Shown one piece after another: positions 41,601 through 49,799 of a stretch of DNA of 64,000 bases. The position numbers and the translations under genes were made by a program. The stretch comes from an uncultured Rickettsiales bacterium (GTDB taxonomy: Bacteria; Pseudomonadota; Alphaproteobacteria; RF32; CAG-239). Where the stretch lies: positions 124,001-188,000 of the forward strand of contig URXV01000001.1 in the NCBI GenBank assembly GCA_900551865.1. The letters are read 5' to 3'. How positions within the stretch are numbered: the stretch's first letter is position 1; each line of letters opens with the position of its first letter. The notes below the pieces were generated by a model. It was not told the DNA's origin and ran no database searches. It saw nothing but the letters and a program-made list of their open reading frames with translations.

Positions 41601-42025
41601 GATACGGGTTTACGTTTGAACCGTTGGCAGAATTGAATTTCCTGGGCATTTATCAGGACGGATACGATGAGGGCAATGCCGAAGGTGCCCTGCATTCCGA
41701 CAGCGGGAACGCTCTGTCGCTGGAAGGCGGGCTGGGCGCGTATCTGACCAAGGAAATCAAGTTTTCCGAAGACAGCCGTCTGGGAATTCAAATCGGAGGC
41801 GTTTATTATGTCGAGTTTATGGATCCGGATGACGGAACGGATATCTCGCTGAACGGGCTTAACGGCAAGTATAAACTCCGTAATGTTTCTGATGACAACA
41901 GGACGGTCTTTTCCGCACGGGTCAACTATAATTACAAAGATATCATGCTTTACGGCAATATTGAACAGGAAGCCGGAGGCAGTGACGCTTTGCTGATTGA
42001 TGCAGGTATGCAGTACAAATTTTAA
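38627..42025 (+). CDS. Autotransporter with ankyrin-like and cysteine-rich N-terminal parts
   Basis: The 1132-residue protein has a signal peptide (first ~26 residues, ending AEAA). Then come an ankyrin-like stretch (about 30-90; GYSIDAVNPNGYTALCFAV), a hydrophobic Ala-rich segment (about 135-155), a cysteine-rich part with three CPxG/VxGxC-type units (about 165-220), a long passenger of glycine-rich repeats with a recurring GDVYGMY-type word (about 240-790), and a C-terminal beta-barrel of about 280 residues ending in phenylalanine (QYKF). That fits a type V autotransporter exposed on the outer membrane. Its start follows AAGG. Ligand unknown. Confidence 0.85.
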   Translation: MRLSTRIFGLGLLAAAFLCAAGSAEAASFADYVYQNAKTGNIAGIKNYLRRGYSIDAVNPNGYTALCFAVDNNDYRAYSRIRNLGADETHSCMRRVNADNAADLAQRYDAVAANSGRTAFAGGSDDTMKYVAAGAAVAGAAAAVALWADDDGGSSSGGGNPCGTGEEFVDGECRPIECPEGSHLVGNECVVDGECPTGQKMVDGQCVPIVCPPNTHLQGNLCVADGDVVVDNENDDDLYGIYSEEEDVFNLYSSPKYPDDEASIVLKNKGNGNVYGVYGFGNVYNSYVIGEYEGKQNPKKEGTGNITITDEGSGSVYGVFSRVEDVTELKEAYNARAFYQGTAIGNIDITHTGGGSTFGIFGDVRAYNARADYGGNAYGSITIRGDGNIYGLSGYSTATNAVSAFLGHNVTGVIDLYSKGNGDVYGMMISKDDIPGVGQPDTGQKLANWFAFNAYASGGGDNVEGTINIKNEGDGDVYGMYGGEQLFNAMSYGGQDEEGNPDGKAKGTINIANYGNGNVYGMYTPEAYDGAEGEQQPIIANNSDNGAQSVINLVNTGSGVTTGLRGGQRSHIENTGEININNLGDGTAVGIYGGAGSSILNRGKINIYRQAHTDAEDGTVHNPDGATGGTAYGIYAESGAQVINSGDITITGAEKGTGIYLEKGASLENTGNISFNGTSDAIVEDGSAVDIYGEGTNRASVDLNDMGGEIILGQGGRFFADALSGDMSVSEKTVMGSFGDEYVLSGSLQAENINDLNLKSKSAMFEANSQKNENGGYDVVLNRKDFNELLTDGEMAELLENNYAGENGSAIFDSLKQAGTKADLQGASDNLFGKDVLPNFRREDALVYRSLSRQFNDNLFNRPDENYIGGYKHIDISTDSDGTLEGSDGEVHAAYGMLKGQAGNGLVYGMGASIANLKSDYDNGSSRKSNIFGLWMPLGYDFGNGTRWYSKLYAGYADGSYDRLTALGKFSSDFTEYQYGLSNEVRHSMNLGYGFTFEPLAELNFLGIYQDGYDEGNAEGALHSDSGNALSLEGGLGAYLTKEIKFSEDSRLGIQIGGVYYVEFMDPDDGTDISLNGLNGKYKLRNVSDDNRTVFSARVNYNYKDIMLYGNIEQEAGGSDALLIDAGMQYKF

Positions 42026-42093
42026 TTAGAGCTTGTATCTTTAAATAAAAAGTTGTATTTAATCTGCACAGGTTGACGTTAAGGAGTATCCAG

Positions 42094-42855
42094 ATGGAAA
42101 AAATCAAATTGTATATAAGGCGGGGAAAGGGCATCGGGCTTTTGTTCCTGTTGGCCTCTGCCGTTTTGGCAACGATGTTTTTGATGATTTCGCTGAAAAG
42201 CGCCTATACGGAAATAAGGCCTGAGGTGGTGTTGGTGGCGAATGAATTTCTGCCGATTACGGTCAAGGGCGGAAAAATCGTCGAACCTGCCAATGCGTAT
42301 AAACGCATTGAGCTTGATTTTGGCGGCAAAGGAGAAAAAAAGGATTTGTTTCCGGTAGTTCTGGATACGAGAAATGAGGTTTCTTCAGTGCCGACGGAAC
42401 CGCAGGGCTTGTTCATTACAACCGATACGGTTTATGCCGTTACGACAGACCAAATCCGCCGGTTGAATTTACAGTCGCAGCAGGACGGCGTTTTGACCAA
42501 GGAAAATTTTGCCGAAATAATGGATGGAGTTGTCGGGTACGTTTCTTCTTTTGCTGCTATGATTTTAGTGGCGATGTACTTTTTGGCGCTGCTTTTGAAA
42601 ACATGGCTGGCGGCACTTCTCGGCCGGGTTGCTCTTAAGGTGATGAAAAAGCCGGAAATGCTTGATATGGGCGGGTTAATGCGTCTGAGCGCGATGACGG
42701 CCGCGGTGACGGAGTTGGGGTCATACTTTGTCGGGACAGGATTTGGCCTGACCGGCTGGCATACATTTATTATAATAGTGGCAGTTGTTTTGCTTGTTTT
42801 ATATAAGATGCAGCCAGAGGATAGCAAAAATGACAGCATCCTGCCTGAGGAATAG
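42094..42855 (+). CDS. Membrane protein, possibly DUF1189-like
   Basis: The 253-residue protein has one N-terminal membrane helix (about residues 12-34), a periplasmic domain with ANEFLPITVKGGKIVEP, and three to four C-terminal helices. The LPITVKGGKI word and layout resemble DUF1189 proteins, whose function is not known; this assignment is tentative. The ATG at 42094 follows AAGGAG. It is 68 bases after the autotransporter gene and may be co-transcribed. Confidence 0.6.
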   Translation: MEKIKLYIRRGKGIGLLFLLASAVLATMFLMISLKSAYTEIRPEVVLVANEFLPITVKGGKIVEPANAYKRIELDFGGKGEKKDLFPVVLDTRNEVSSVPTEPQGLFITTDTVYAVTTDQIRRLNLQSQQDGVLTKENFAEIMDGVVGYVSSFAAMILVAMYFLALLLKTWLAALLGRVALKVMKKPEMLDMGGLMRLSAMTAAVTELGSYFVGTGFGLTGWHTFIIIVAVVLLVLYKMQPEDSKNDSILPEE

Positions 42856-42990
42856 ACTGTCGGCACTGCTACGGGGAATATTTAAGGTTTCTATCCTTTT
42901 ATGATGTGGTCAAAACATCTTTTTGCCTTGATTATACGTCTGGCTATGGTTTAAACTTTGTCCAGAGTAAGTTTAAACAGGGGATGTTCC

Positions 42991-44508
42991 ATGAATTTGC
43001 GGCCGTTTTGTTTGTTGTTGGGCTTTGTGCTGTTGGGAACCAATCCGGTTCTGGCCGGTTACACGTATAAGGAAGACGATACACGTCTGGTGAACGGCGT
43101 TTTATATGATATTAACGGCGACCCGGTAACCGGAACGTACGAAGTTTTTTATGAAAACAATATTCGCAAAAGCCTGATGCCTTATGTGAACGGGATATTA
43201 AACGGCGTAGGTTCCCTATATAACGAGAAAGGCGTAAAAGAAGCGGATATGCCGTTTGTTGACGGCAAAGCGGAAGGGATTGCCCTGGTATATTATGAAG
43301 ACGGGCGTCTGAAAGAGAAAATTCCGTACCGGAACGGAAAGATAAACGGCGTGATGCGGACTTTTTTTGAGAACGGCAATGTCAAAGAAAGGATATCGTA
43401 TGATGCTGATGTTCGCAGCGGTTCGGCTAAATCTTATTACGAAGACGGCAGTTTGAAGGAAGTTTATGCTTATGCCGACGGGAAGAAAGAGGGGGCTGCC
43501 ACGGTTTATTTTTATGACGGCAGTGTTGCCGAGGAGTTGCGGTACAGCGGAGATATTATTGTCGGCGAAAGGAACGTTTATTACAAAAGCGGCAATTTGA
43601 AGTCGCGTATCCTTTATGAATTCGGCCGGAAAAACGGCAATATGCAAAATTATTACGAAGATGGCAAGCTGGCGGCGGTTATTCCGTATAAAGATGATAA
43701 AATTGAGGGGGAAGGCGCTTTTTATAAAGAAGACGGGACGCTGGACCTGACGGTTAATTATAAAGACAGCATCAGGGACGGAGCCGCGAAAGCCTATTAT
43801 CCTGACGGCAAAGTCAAACTGGCGGCCAATTATCAAAATGATTTGAAAAACGGAACCGAAACCGAGTATTTTGAAAGCGGAGCGGTTAAGACGGAAATGC
43901 CTTATGTGGACGGAATAGTCAACGGCATCGGCCGAGAGTATTATGAGACATCCGGGCTCAAGATGGAGATGACGTATGTTGATGCCGTAGCCAACGGAAC
44001 GGCCAAATTTTATGACCAGGACGGCAAACTTTCAGCCGAAGCGAATTATAAAGACGGAAAGAAAGACGGGGTGCAGAAGGATTATGACAAAAACGGCCGC
44101 CTTGTTGCCGAGAGCAATTATGTAAAAGACGTGCTTGACGGCGAATACAAGGAATTTTATGAAGACGGCAAAGTTAAGTCTACGGCGAATTATGCAAACG
44201 GCATTTTGGAAGGGCTTACGCTGGTATATGATACGGCCGGCAATCTGTCGTATGAAATCCCGTATGTCAATAACCGTAAAGAAGGTAAAGTCAAAAGGTA
44301 TTATCCGGGCGGCGAACTGATGGGCGAAGTTACATATGAAAAAGGCAAAAAGCACGGTATGCTTGATGCGTATAACGAAGACGGCACGCTGATGGCGAAA
44401 GTCCTGTTTAATAAAGATGAGGCAATTAAAGGATATAGCCTTAATCATGGCAAAGATCCGGTTTTGATGTCTGAGGAAGAATTGAAACTGATTAATGAAG
44501 CATATTGA
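42991..44508 (+). CDS. Exported MORN/YwqK-type repeat protein
   Basis: The 505-residue product has a signal peptide (about the first 22 residues) and then roughly twenty 23-residue repeats of the type NGxxxYYEDGKLKxxxxYxxGKxxG, related to the MORN variant repeat found in YwqK-like proteins. The repeats should form an elongated beta-structure. A short non-repeat C-terminus ends with EELKLINEAY. Such proteins may bind surface or membrane components, but the role here is unknown. The start follows AGGGG. Confidence 0.85.
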   Translation: MNLRPFCLLLGFVLLGTNPVLAGYTYKEDDTRLVNGVLYDINGDPVTGTYEVFYENNIRKSLMPYVNGILNGVGSLYNEKGVKEADMPFVDGKAEGIALVYYEDGRLKEKIPYRNGKINGVMRTFFENGNVKERISYDADVRSGSAKSYYEDGSLKEVYAYADGKKEGAATVYFYDGSVAEELRYSGDIIVGERNVYYKSGNLKSRILYEFGRKNGNMQNYYEDGKLAAVIPYKDDKIEGEGAFYKEDGTLDLTVNYKDSIRDGAAKAYYPDGKVKLAANYQNDLKNGTETEYFESGAVKTEMPYVDGIVNGIGREYYETSGLKMEMTYVDAVANGTAKFYDQDGKLSAEANYKDGKKDGVQKDYDKNGRLVAESNYVKDVLDGEYKEFYEDGKVKSTANYANGILEGLTLVYDTAGNLSYEIPYVNNRKEGKVKRYYPGGELMGEVTYEKGKKHGMLDAYNEDGTLMAKVLFNKDEAIKGYSLNHGKDPVLMSEEELKLINEAY

Positions 44509-44635
44509 TTTTTATGGTGAATTTCGCTACGGGTTCGATGTTATGAAATATATCTGAAAATGTGAGAACAAGGCTGAAGGTTAAGAGATAACGCTCGGAA
44601 GTGGAATGTTGGCATATTTGCTTTTGAACATCAGA

Positions 44636-44660
44636 AAAGGCACCTTTTAGGTGCCTTTTT
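44636..44660. terminator. Bidirectional intrinsic terminator
   Basis: Stem GGCACC/GGTGCC with loop TTTTA is flanked by A and T runs on both sides, so it can end both the repeat-protein gene and the convergent ugd gene. Confidence 0.92.
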
Positions 44661-44681
44661 GCTGATTACGGGGATTTAAAA

Positions 44682-45986
44682 TTACAATCTGCGGCCGAGA
44701 CTTTTTATTTCAAACCCGAGTTCTTTGGCCAGCCGGCAGTCAAAGACATTGCGATAGTCGGCAATTTGCGGACGGGTCAGCAACATTTTAATCTTTTCCA
44801 AATTCAGCTCTTTAAATTCCTGCCAGTCGGTCAGGACGGCGAGCGCATCGGCGCCGCCGATGGCTTCATAAGCTGAATTGCAGTAGGTTACCATATTGCC
44901 GAGGATTGCTTTGGTGTTTGGCATAGCTTCAGGGTCGTAGAGCCTGATATTGACATCGTGCGCAAGCATAATTTCAATAATCTGCAAGGCGGGAGATTCC
45001 CGACAGTCGTCGGTTCCGCCCTTAAAAGCGCTGCCGAGGACGGCAATCGTCGGATTTTTCTTGTCCGAGACCATATCAAGTATGCGTTTGGCCATATTGA
45101 TTTTGCGGCGTTCGTTGCTTTTTATGGTGGTTTCAATCAGCGACAGGTCAACACCGTTGAATTTGCCCATATAGGCCATGGCGTTTGTATCCTTTGGGAA
45201 GCAGAAACCGCCGTAGCCGGGACCGGGAACGAGGAACTTGGCACCAATACGGCTGTCCAGCCCCATGCCTTGGGCGACTTCATAAATGTCGGCACCCGAG
45301 GTTTCGCAAAAATCCGCCATTTCGTTGATGTATTGGATTTTCATGGCGAGAAAGGCGTTTGAAGCGTATTTTATCGTTTCGGAAGACTGGCGTGACACAT
45401 AGAGAATAGTGCATTTGTCTTTAAACGGGGCATAAAGCTCGGCAATGAGATTCTTGGCCCGTTCGGAATTGGCGCCGACGATAATCCGGTCCGGATGGAA
45501 GAAGTCGTGTACGGCAAAGCCTTCACGCAGAAATTCCGGCAGGGAAATTACATCAAATTCGGCTGTCGGGTTTTCGCGGCGAATAATGCTTTCTACAGCG
45601 TCGCCGGTATTGACGGGGACGGTGGACTTAACTGCGATTACCGTATATCCCTGAAGGTGATGTGCGAGTTCTTCGGCGGCGGCTTTGATGTATTTCATGT
45701 CCGCTTCTTTGGTTATCGGGTTTGGCGGGGTGCCGACGGCGAGAATAACCAAATCCGCAGCGGGAATGCTTTCGGCAAAGGACGTCGAAAACCGGACTTT
45801 TCCGTTGGCAGTGTTTTTTTGGAAAAGTTCTTCCAGCCCTTCTTCAAAAATGGTTACTTTTCCGGATTTTAACGTATTGATTTTTTTTTCGTCAATATCA
45901 AGGCAGACGACTTCGTTGCCCAATTCGGCCAAGCCTACACCGGTCGGGAGGCCGACATATCCGGTGCCGATAACTGTTATTTTCAT
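44682..45986 (-). CDS. ugd: UDP-glucose 6-dehydrogenase
   Basis: The enzyme oxidises UDP-glucose to UDP-glucuronate with NAD+, a precursor for surface polysaccharides. The 434-residue protein starts with the NAD-binding MKITVIGTGYVGLPTG. It has the active-site cysteine C262 in GPGYGGFCFPKDT and the following FKGGTDDCRESPA. The length is standard. It is flanked by terminators and so seems to be a single gene. Together with pgm and the gtr-like locus it suggests active surface glycan synthesis. Confidence 0.96.
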   Translation of the reverse strand: MKITVIGTGYVGLPTGVGLAELGNEVVCLDIDEKKINTLKSGKVTIFEEGLEELFQKNTANGKVRFSTSFAESIPAADLVILAVGTPPNPITKEADMKYIKAAAEELAHHLQGYTVIAVKSTVPVNTGDAVESIIRRENPTAEFDVISLPEFLREGFAVHDFFHPDRIIVGANSERAKNLIAELYAPFKDKCTILYVSRQSSETIKYASNAFLAMKIQYINEMADFCETSGADIYEVAQGMGLDSRIGAKFLVPGPGYGGFCFPKDTNAMAYMGKFNGVDLSLIETTIKSNERRKINMAKRILDMVSDKKNPTIAVLGSAFKGGTDDCRESPALQIIEIMLAHDVNIRLYDPEAMPNTKAILGNMVTYCNSAYEAIGGADALAVLTDWQEFKELNLEKIKMLLTRPQIADYRNVFDCRLAKELGFEIKSLGRRL

Positions 45987-46062
45987 TATAAATCTCCCTA
46001 AATGTTCAGCAGGTCTATGTTAAAAGATTGTGGGAGATTTGCAAGCGTTAAAATAGCGATGT

Positions 46063-47043
46063 TTATAATCGTCCGCATTTGAAAATGTTATGACTGCGGC
46101 GTTTTTTGGGGAGGGCGGACTGAAACGGAGCGGACTGCGCGACGGCATTTACGCGGGAGGAAGGGGAAATGTTGCTGATGACAATTCCCGCGATAACCAA
46201 AACGGCTCCGTAAATCTGGCTTGAATATATTTGTTCATTTAACAGAACGTAAGCTTCAATGGTGGAAAATACCGGCATCAGGTAATACAGGGTTCCGGTT
46301 TTGACCGTTCCGATAAGACGGAGGGCTTTGTTCCAGGAGAGGTAGGCGATACCGGAGTTGAATACGGCAAGAACAATTAAAATCAGAAAGTCGGTTTTTG
46401 TCAGAGGGGAGAGAGGGGCGTGGGTGAAATCAAAAGCTGCGAGCGGGAGAAACAGTATGGTAGAAATACAAATTGCCAGAGTAAACGTGGCGATTGGCGG
46501 CAACTCCGGCGGAATCTTTTTCTGAACTATGGCGTAGACGGCAAAAGATACGGCGGCGCAGAGCATCCAGAAATCGCCGGTGGTGAGGGTTATCCTGTTT
46601 AAATCGGTAAAGCTGCCATCAAGGATGACGGCGGCAACACCGGCTAATGCGCATATTATGCCGATAATCTGGAAAAAGGTAATTTTCTTGTGCAAGAGAA
46701 GAGCTGAGAAAATAAGCAGAAATATCGGGCTTGAGGCGCCGATTAATGCCATATCGACCGCATTGGACGTGTGTCCGGCATAATATACGAAAGTGTTTTG
46801 GAAACCCAAACCGGTGAATGACATAGCCAGTATGAGTGGCCAGATTTTAAGGTATTTCCGGCGGTATGTCCAAACAGTTTTGCCGATAAATGGAAGAAAA
46901 AGCAGACTGGGTATCAGCCAGCGGATAAACGAAATTTCAAACGGAGTGAGCTTACCGGATAAATATTTGGAATAGATGACGTTGAAACTCCAGAAGAAAA
47001 TTGCAAACAGGGCGAATAAATATCCGTTGAAGTTTTTTTGCAT
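46063..47043 (-). CDS. EamA/DMT-family transporter
   Basis: The 326-residue protein has about ten hydrophobic helices in two halves, with the family words FAIFFWSFNVIYSK at the start and PVFSTIEAYVLLNEQ in the second half. Members export metabolites such as amino acids; the substrate cannot be read here. A basic C-terminal tail (PKKRRSHN) ends the protein. Confidence 0.9.
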   Translation of the reverse strand: MQKNFNGYLFALFAIFFWSFNVIYSKYLSGKLTPFEISFIRWLIPSLLFLPFIGKTVWTYRRKYLKIWPLILAMSFTGLGFQNTFVYYAGHTSNAVDMALIGASSPIFLLIFSALLLHKKITFFQIIGIICALAGVAAVILDGSFTDLNRITLTTGDFWMLCAAVSFAVYAIVQKKIPPELPPIATFTLAICISTILFLPLAAFDFTHAPLSPLTKTDFLILIVLAVFNSGIAYLSWNKALRLIGTVKTGTLYYLMPVFSTIEAYVLLNEQIYSSQIYGAVLVIAGIVISNISPSSRVNAVAQSAPFQSALPKKRRSHNIFKCGRL

Positions 47044-47189
47044 GGCGCTAATATATCCTTGTTAGATGAATTTTACCGTGTTGTTTCCTATTATGTGAGC
47101 TATATTAGATAGACTTTATTTAAGCATTTTTTATGTATGAACTTTTTTCAAATATAAGCGTTTAGTTTTGATGTTCAAGGAGATATGAA

Positions 47190-47474
47190 GTGATAAAAAT
47201 ACCTGTTTTGGCAGCGGTTGTCTGTCTGGGACTGAGTTTTAACGCCGGGGCGGCGGAAATCAGTGCGGAAGCGTTGCGTTTGACTCCCGGACAAAATCAG
47301 AAACTGAGAGAGATGAAGGAGAACCTTAAAGCTGAAGTACAGCCGATTTGGGAAGAGGTTGAGAGCGGCAGACAACGGATTGTTGAGATTGAAAAAAAGT
47401 ATTTCAGCGAATTCTGGAATATGCTGACGGATGAACAGAAACAGGAGTTTGCACGGTTGAACCGGAGCGAGTAG
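47190..47474 (+). CDS. Small periplasmic protein, Spy/CpxP-like motif
   Basis: The 94-residue product has a signal peptide (about the first 22 residues, ending GAA) and a helical mature part with LTPGQNQKLREMK and LTDEQKQEFARL, the LTxxQ words of Spy/CpxP-like proteins. Members bind unfolded proteins or metals in the periplasm. It starts with GTG at 47190, after AAGGAG; the nearby ATG is out of frame. Confidence 0.7.
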   Translation: MIKIPVLAAVVCLGLSFNAGAAEISAEALRLTPGQNQKLREMKENLKAEVQPIWEEVESGRQRIVEIEKKYFSEFWNMLTDEQKQEFARLNRSE

Positions 47475-47540
47475 GGGGCGCGGCGGAGGCCGTACAACGG
47501 CGATGAAGCCGTTATCAAGACAGCGAAGTTAAGGGAATAA

Positions 47541-47575
47541 AAAAAAGCCGCAGATTTTATGCCTGCGGCTTTTGA
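47541..47575. terminator. Bidirectional intrinsic terminator
   Basis: Stem AAGCCGCAG/CTGCGGCTT with an A run before it and Ts after it lies between the small periplasmic protein gene and the convergent dnaK. Confidence 0.92.
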
Positions 47576-47588
47576 GGTTGAAGTTTGT

Positions 47589-49514
47589 CTATTTGACTTC
47601 TTCAAAATCGGCGTCAACAACGTTGTCGTCTTTTTTAGGTTCAGCTTCAGGCGCGCCCTGTTCAGCTCCCTGTGCACTGCCGGCACCGGCGGCCGCACCC
47701 TGCGCTTTATACATTGCTTCGCCCAGTTTCAGGGAAGCCTGCATTAACGCGTCGGATTTTTCCTTAATCGCCGCGGCGTCATCGCCTTCAATTACGCCTT
47801 TTAGTGCCGTAATTGCAGATTCGATAGCCTCTTTGTCAGCGGAGGAAACTTTGTCAGCGTTTTCTTTCAAAGTCTTTTCCGTTGTATGGATGAGGCTTTC
47901 GGCCTGATTCTTGGCTTCAATCAACTCTTTTTTCTTTTTGTCGGCTTCGGCGTTGGCTTCGGCGTCTTTGACCATCTTTTCGATATCGGCATCGGACAAA
48001 CCGCCGGAAGCCTGAATACGGATAGCCTGTTCCTTGTTGGTTGCCTTGTCCTTGGCGGAAACGTTAACGATGCCGTTGGCATCAATATCAAACGTAACCT
48101 CAATCTGCGGCATGCCGCGCGGTGCCGGCGGAATGCCGACCAAGTCGAACTGACCCAGCAGCTTGTTGTCGGCAGCCATTTCGCGTTCACCCTGGAAGAC
48201 GCGAATAGTTACGGCTGTCTGTCCGTCTTCGGCGGTGGAGAATACCTGCGATTTGCGGGTCGGAATCGTCGTGTTGCGGTCAATCAAGCGGGTGAAGACT
48301 CCGCCCAGCGTTTCAATACCCAGCGACAGCGGGGTAACGTCGAGCAACAGAACGTCTTTGACATCGCCCATCAAAACGCCGCCCTGAATAGCAGCACCGA
48401 CGGCAACAACTTCGTCCGGGTTAACGCCTTTGTGCGGTTCTTTGCCGAAGATTTCCTTTACTTTTTCCTGTACTTTCGGCATACGGGTCATACCGCCGAC
48501 CAGAATGACTTCGCTGATGTCGGACGGTTTGACACCGGCGTCGGCCATAGCTTTTTTGCAGGGCTCAACGGTCTTTTCAATCAGGTCGTCAACAATGGAT
48601 TCCAGTTTGGCACGGGTCAATTTCATATTCAGGTGCTTCGGAATCGGAGTACCGGTGCTCATATCCGCGGTAATGAACGGCAGGTTGATTTCGGTTTGCG
48701 TTGTTGAAGACAATTCAATTTTGGCTTTTTCAGCAGCTTCTTTCAGGCGTTGCAGAGCCAGACGGTCAGCCTTCAGGTCAATGTTGTTTTCTTTTTTGAA
48801 TTCGTCGGCCAGATAATTTACCAGACGCTGGTCAAAATCTTCACCGCCGAGGAAAGTATCGCCGTTTGTTGATTTTACTTCGAATACGCCGTCGCCGATT
48901 TCCAAAATGGAAATATCAAACGTACCGCCGCCCAGGTCATAAACCGCAATGGTGCCGGAGGCCTTCTTGTCCATACCATAGGCAAGCGCTGCCGCAGTCG
49001 GTTCGTTGATGATACGCAGGACGTCAAGGCCTGCAATCTTGCCGGCGTCCTTGGTCGCCTGACGCTGCGAATCGTTAAAGTATGCAGGAACGGTAATGAC
49101 GGCTTTTTCAATCTTTTCACCGAGGTAGCTTTCGGCATATTCCTTAATCTTCTGCAAGACGATTGCCGAAATTTGCGACGGGGCATATTTTTTGCCCTTG
49201 GCTTCTACCCAGGCGTCGCCATTGTCACCGGCAATAATTTTGAACGGAACCAGTTCTTTGTCTTTGGCGACTTCAGGCGAGTCAAAACGACGTCCAATCA
49301 AACGCTTAATTGCAAACAGCGTATTTTCCGGGTTGGTAACGGCCTGACGCTTTGCCGGATAGCCGACCAGCGTTTCCGTATCCGTAAACGCAACCATAGA
49401 CGGCGTTGTTCTTGCGCCTTCGGAATTCTCAAGTACTTTCGGTTCGCCGCCTTCCATGATGGCAAAACAGGAGTTTGTCGTACCCAAGTCAATACCCAAT
49501 ACTTTATTGCTCAT
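47589..49514 (-). CDS. dnaK: Chaperone DnaK (Hsp70)
   Basis: The 641-residue Hsp70 has VLGIDLGTTNSCFAI at its start, the ATPase words VYDLGGGTFDISI and VGGMTRMPKVQ, the substrate domain and the C-terminal DDNVVDADFEEVK tail. I chose the ATG at 49514, spaced correctly from AGGA; a TTG two codons before is possible. dnaJ and grpE are not adjacent in the window. Confidence 0.98.
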   Translation of the reverse strand: MSNKVLGIDLGTTNSCFAIMEGGEPKVLENSEGARTTPSMVAFTDTETLVGYPAKRQAVTNPENTLFAIKRLIGRRFDSPEVAKDKELVPFKIIAGDNGDAWVEAKGKKYAPSQISAIVLQKIKEYAESYLGEKIEKAVITVPAYFNDSQRQATKDAGKIAGLDVLRIINEPTAAALAYGMDKKASGTIAVYDLGGGTFDISILEIGDGVFEVKSTNGDTFLGGEDFDQRLVNYLADEFKKENNIDLKADRLALQRLKEAAEKAKIELSSTTQTEINLPFITADMSTGTPIPKHLNMKLTRAKLESIVDDLIEKTVEPCKKAMADAGVKPSDISEVILVGGMTRMPKVQEKVKEIFGKEPHKGVNPDEVVAVGAAIQGGVLMGDVKDVLLLDVTPLSLGIETLGGVFTRLIDRNTTIPTRKSQVFSTAEDGQTAVTIRVFQGEREMAADNKLLGQFDLVGIPPAPRGMPQIEVTFDIDANGIVNVSAKDKATNKEQAIRIQASGGLSDADIEKMVKDAEANAEADKKKKELIEAKNQAESLIHTTEKTLKENADKVSSADKEAIESAITALKGVIEGDDAAAIKEKSDALMQASLKLGEAMYKAQGAAAGAGSAQGAEQGAPEAEPKKDDNVVDADFEEVK

Positions 49515-49557
49515 ATCCAATATCCTTTTTTACGTTATGAAATCTTTCTGTTACCTT

Positions 49558-49582
49558 ATATAGGGAGGCGTTTTGACGGAAG
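49558..49582 (-). promoter_or_regulatory. Possible heat-shock promoter of dnaK
   Basis: On the minus strand CTTCCG (49582-49577) precedes CCCTATAT (49565-49558) by 11 bases. The -10 looks like the sigma-32 CCCATNT type; the -35 is a poor match for CTTGAAA. Tentative. Confidence 0.35.
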
Positions 49583-49725
49583 CAATAGAGAAACGGCTAA
49601 AAAATGCGATTTTTTTAAAATTTTTAAAGAACTTAGCCGTTGCTGCAAAACAGTTGGAAAAAATGAAACCGTTTCGGGGAAAATTCCGAAAAAAACGTGA
49701 GGTTTTATTTTTTTTGACAAACCTC

Positions 49726-49754
49726 TTGACAAAAATAAAAAAATCATGTAACAG
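49726..49754 (+). promoter_or_regulatory. Promoter of the flotillin-like gene
   Basis: TTGACA (49726-49731), 17 bases, TAACAG (49749-49754). A second TTGACA lies ten bases earlier. The start site would be about 40 bases before the ATG. Confidence 0.5.
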
Positions 49755-49799
49755 AACAATGATAATTTTATTTTTATTTACTTTAAATTTTTAGGTTTT

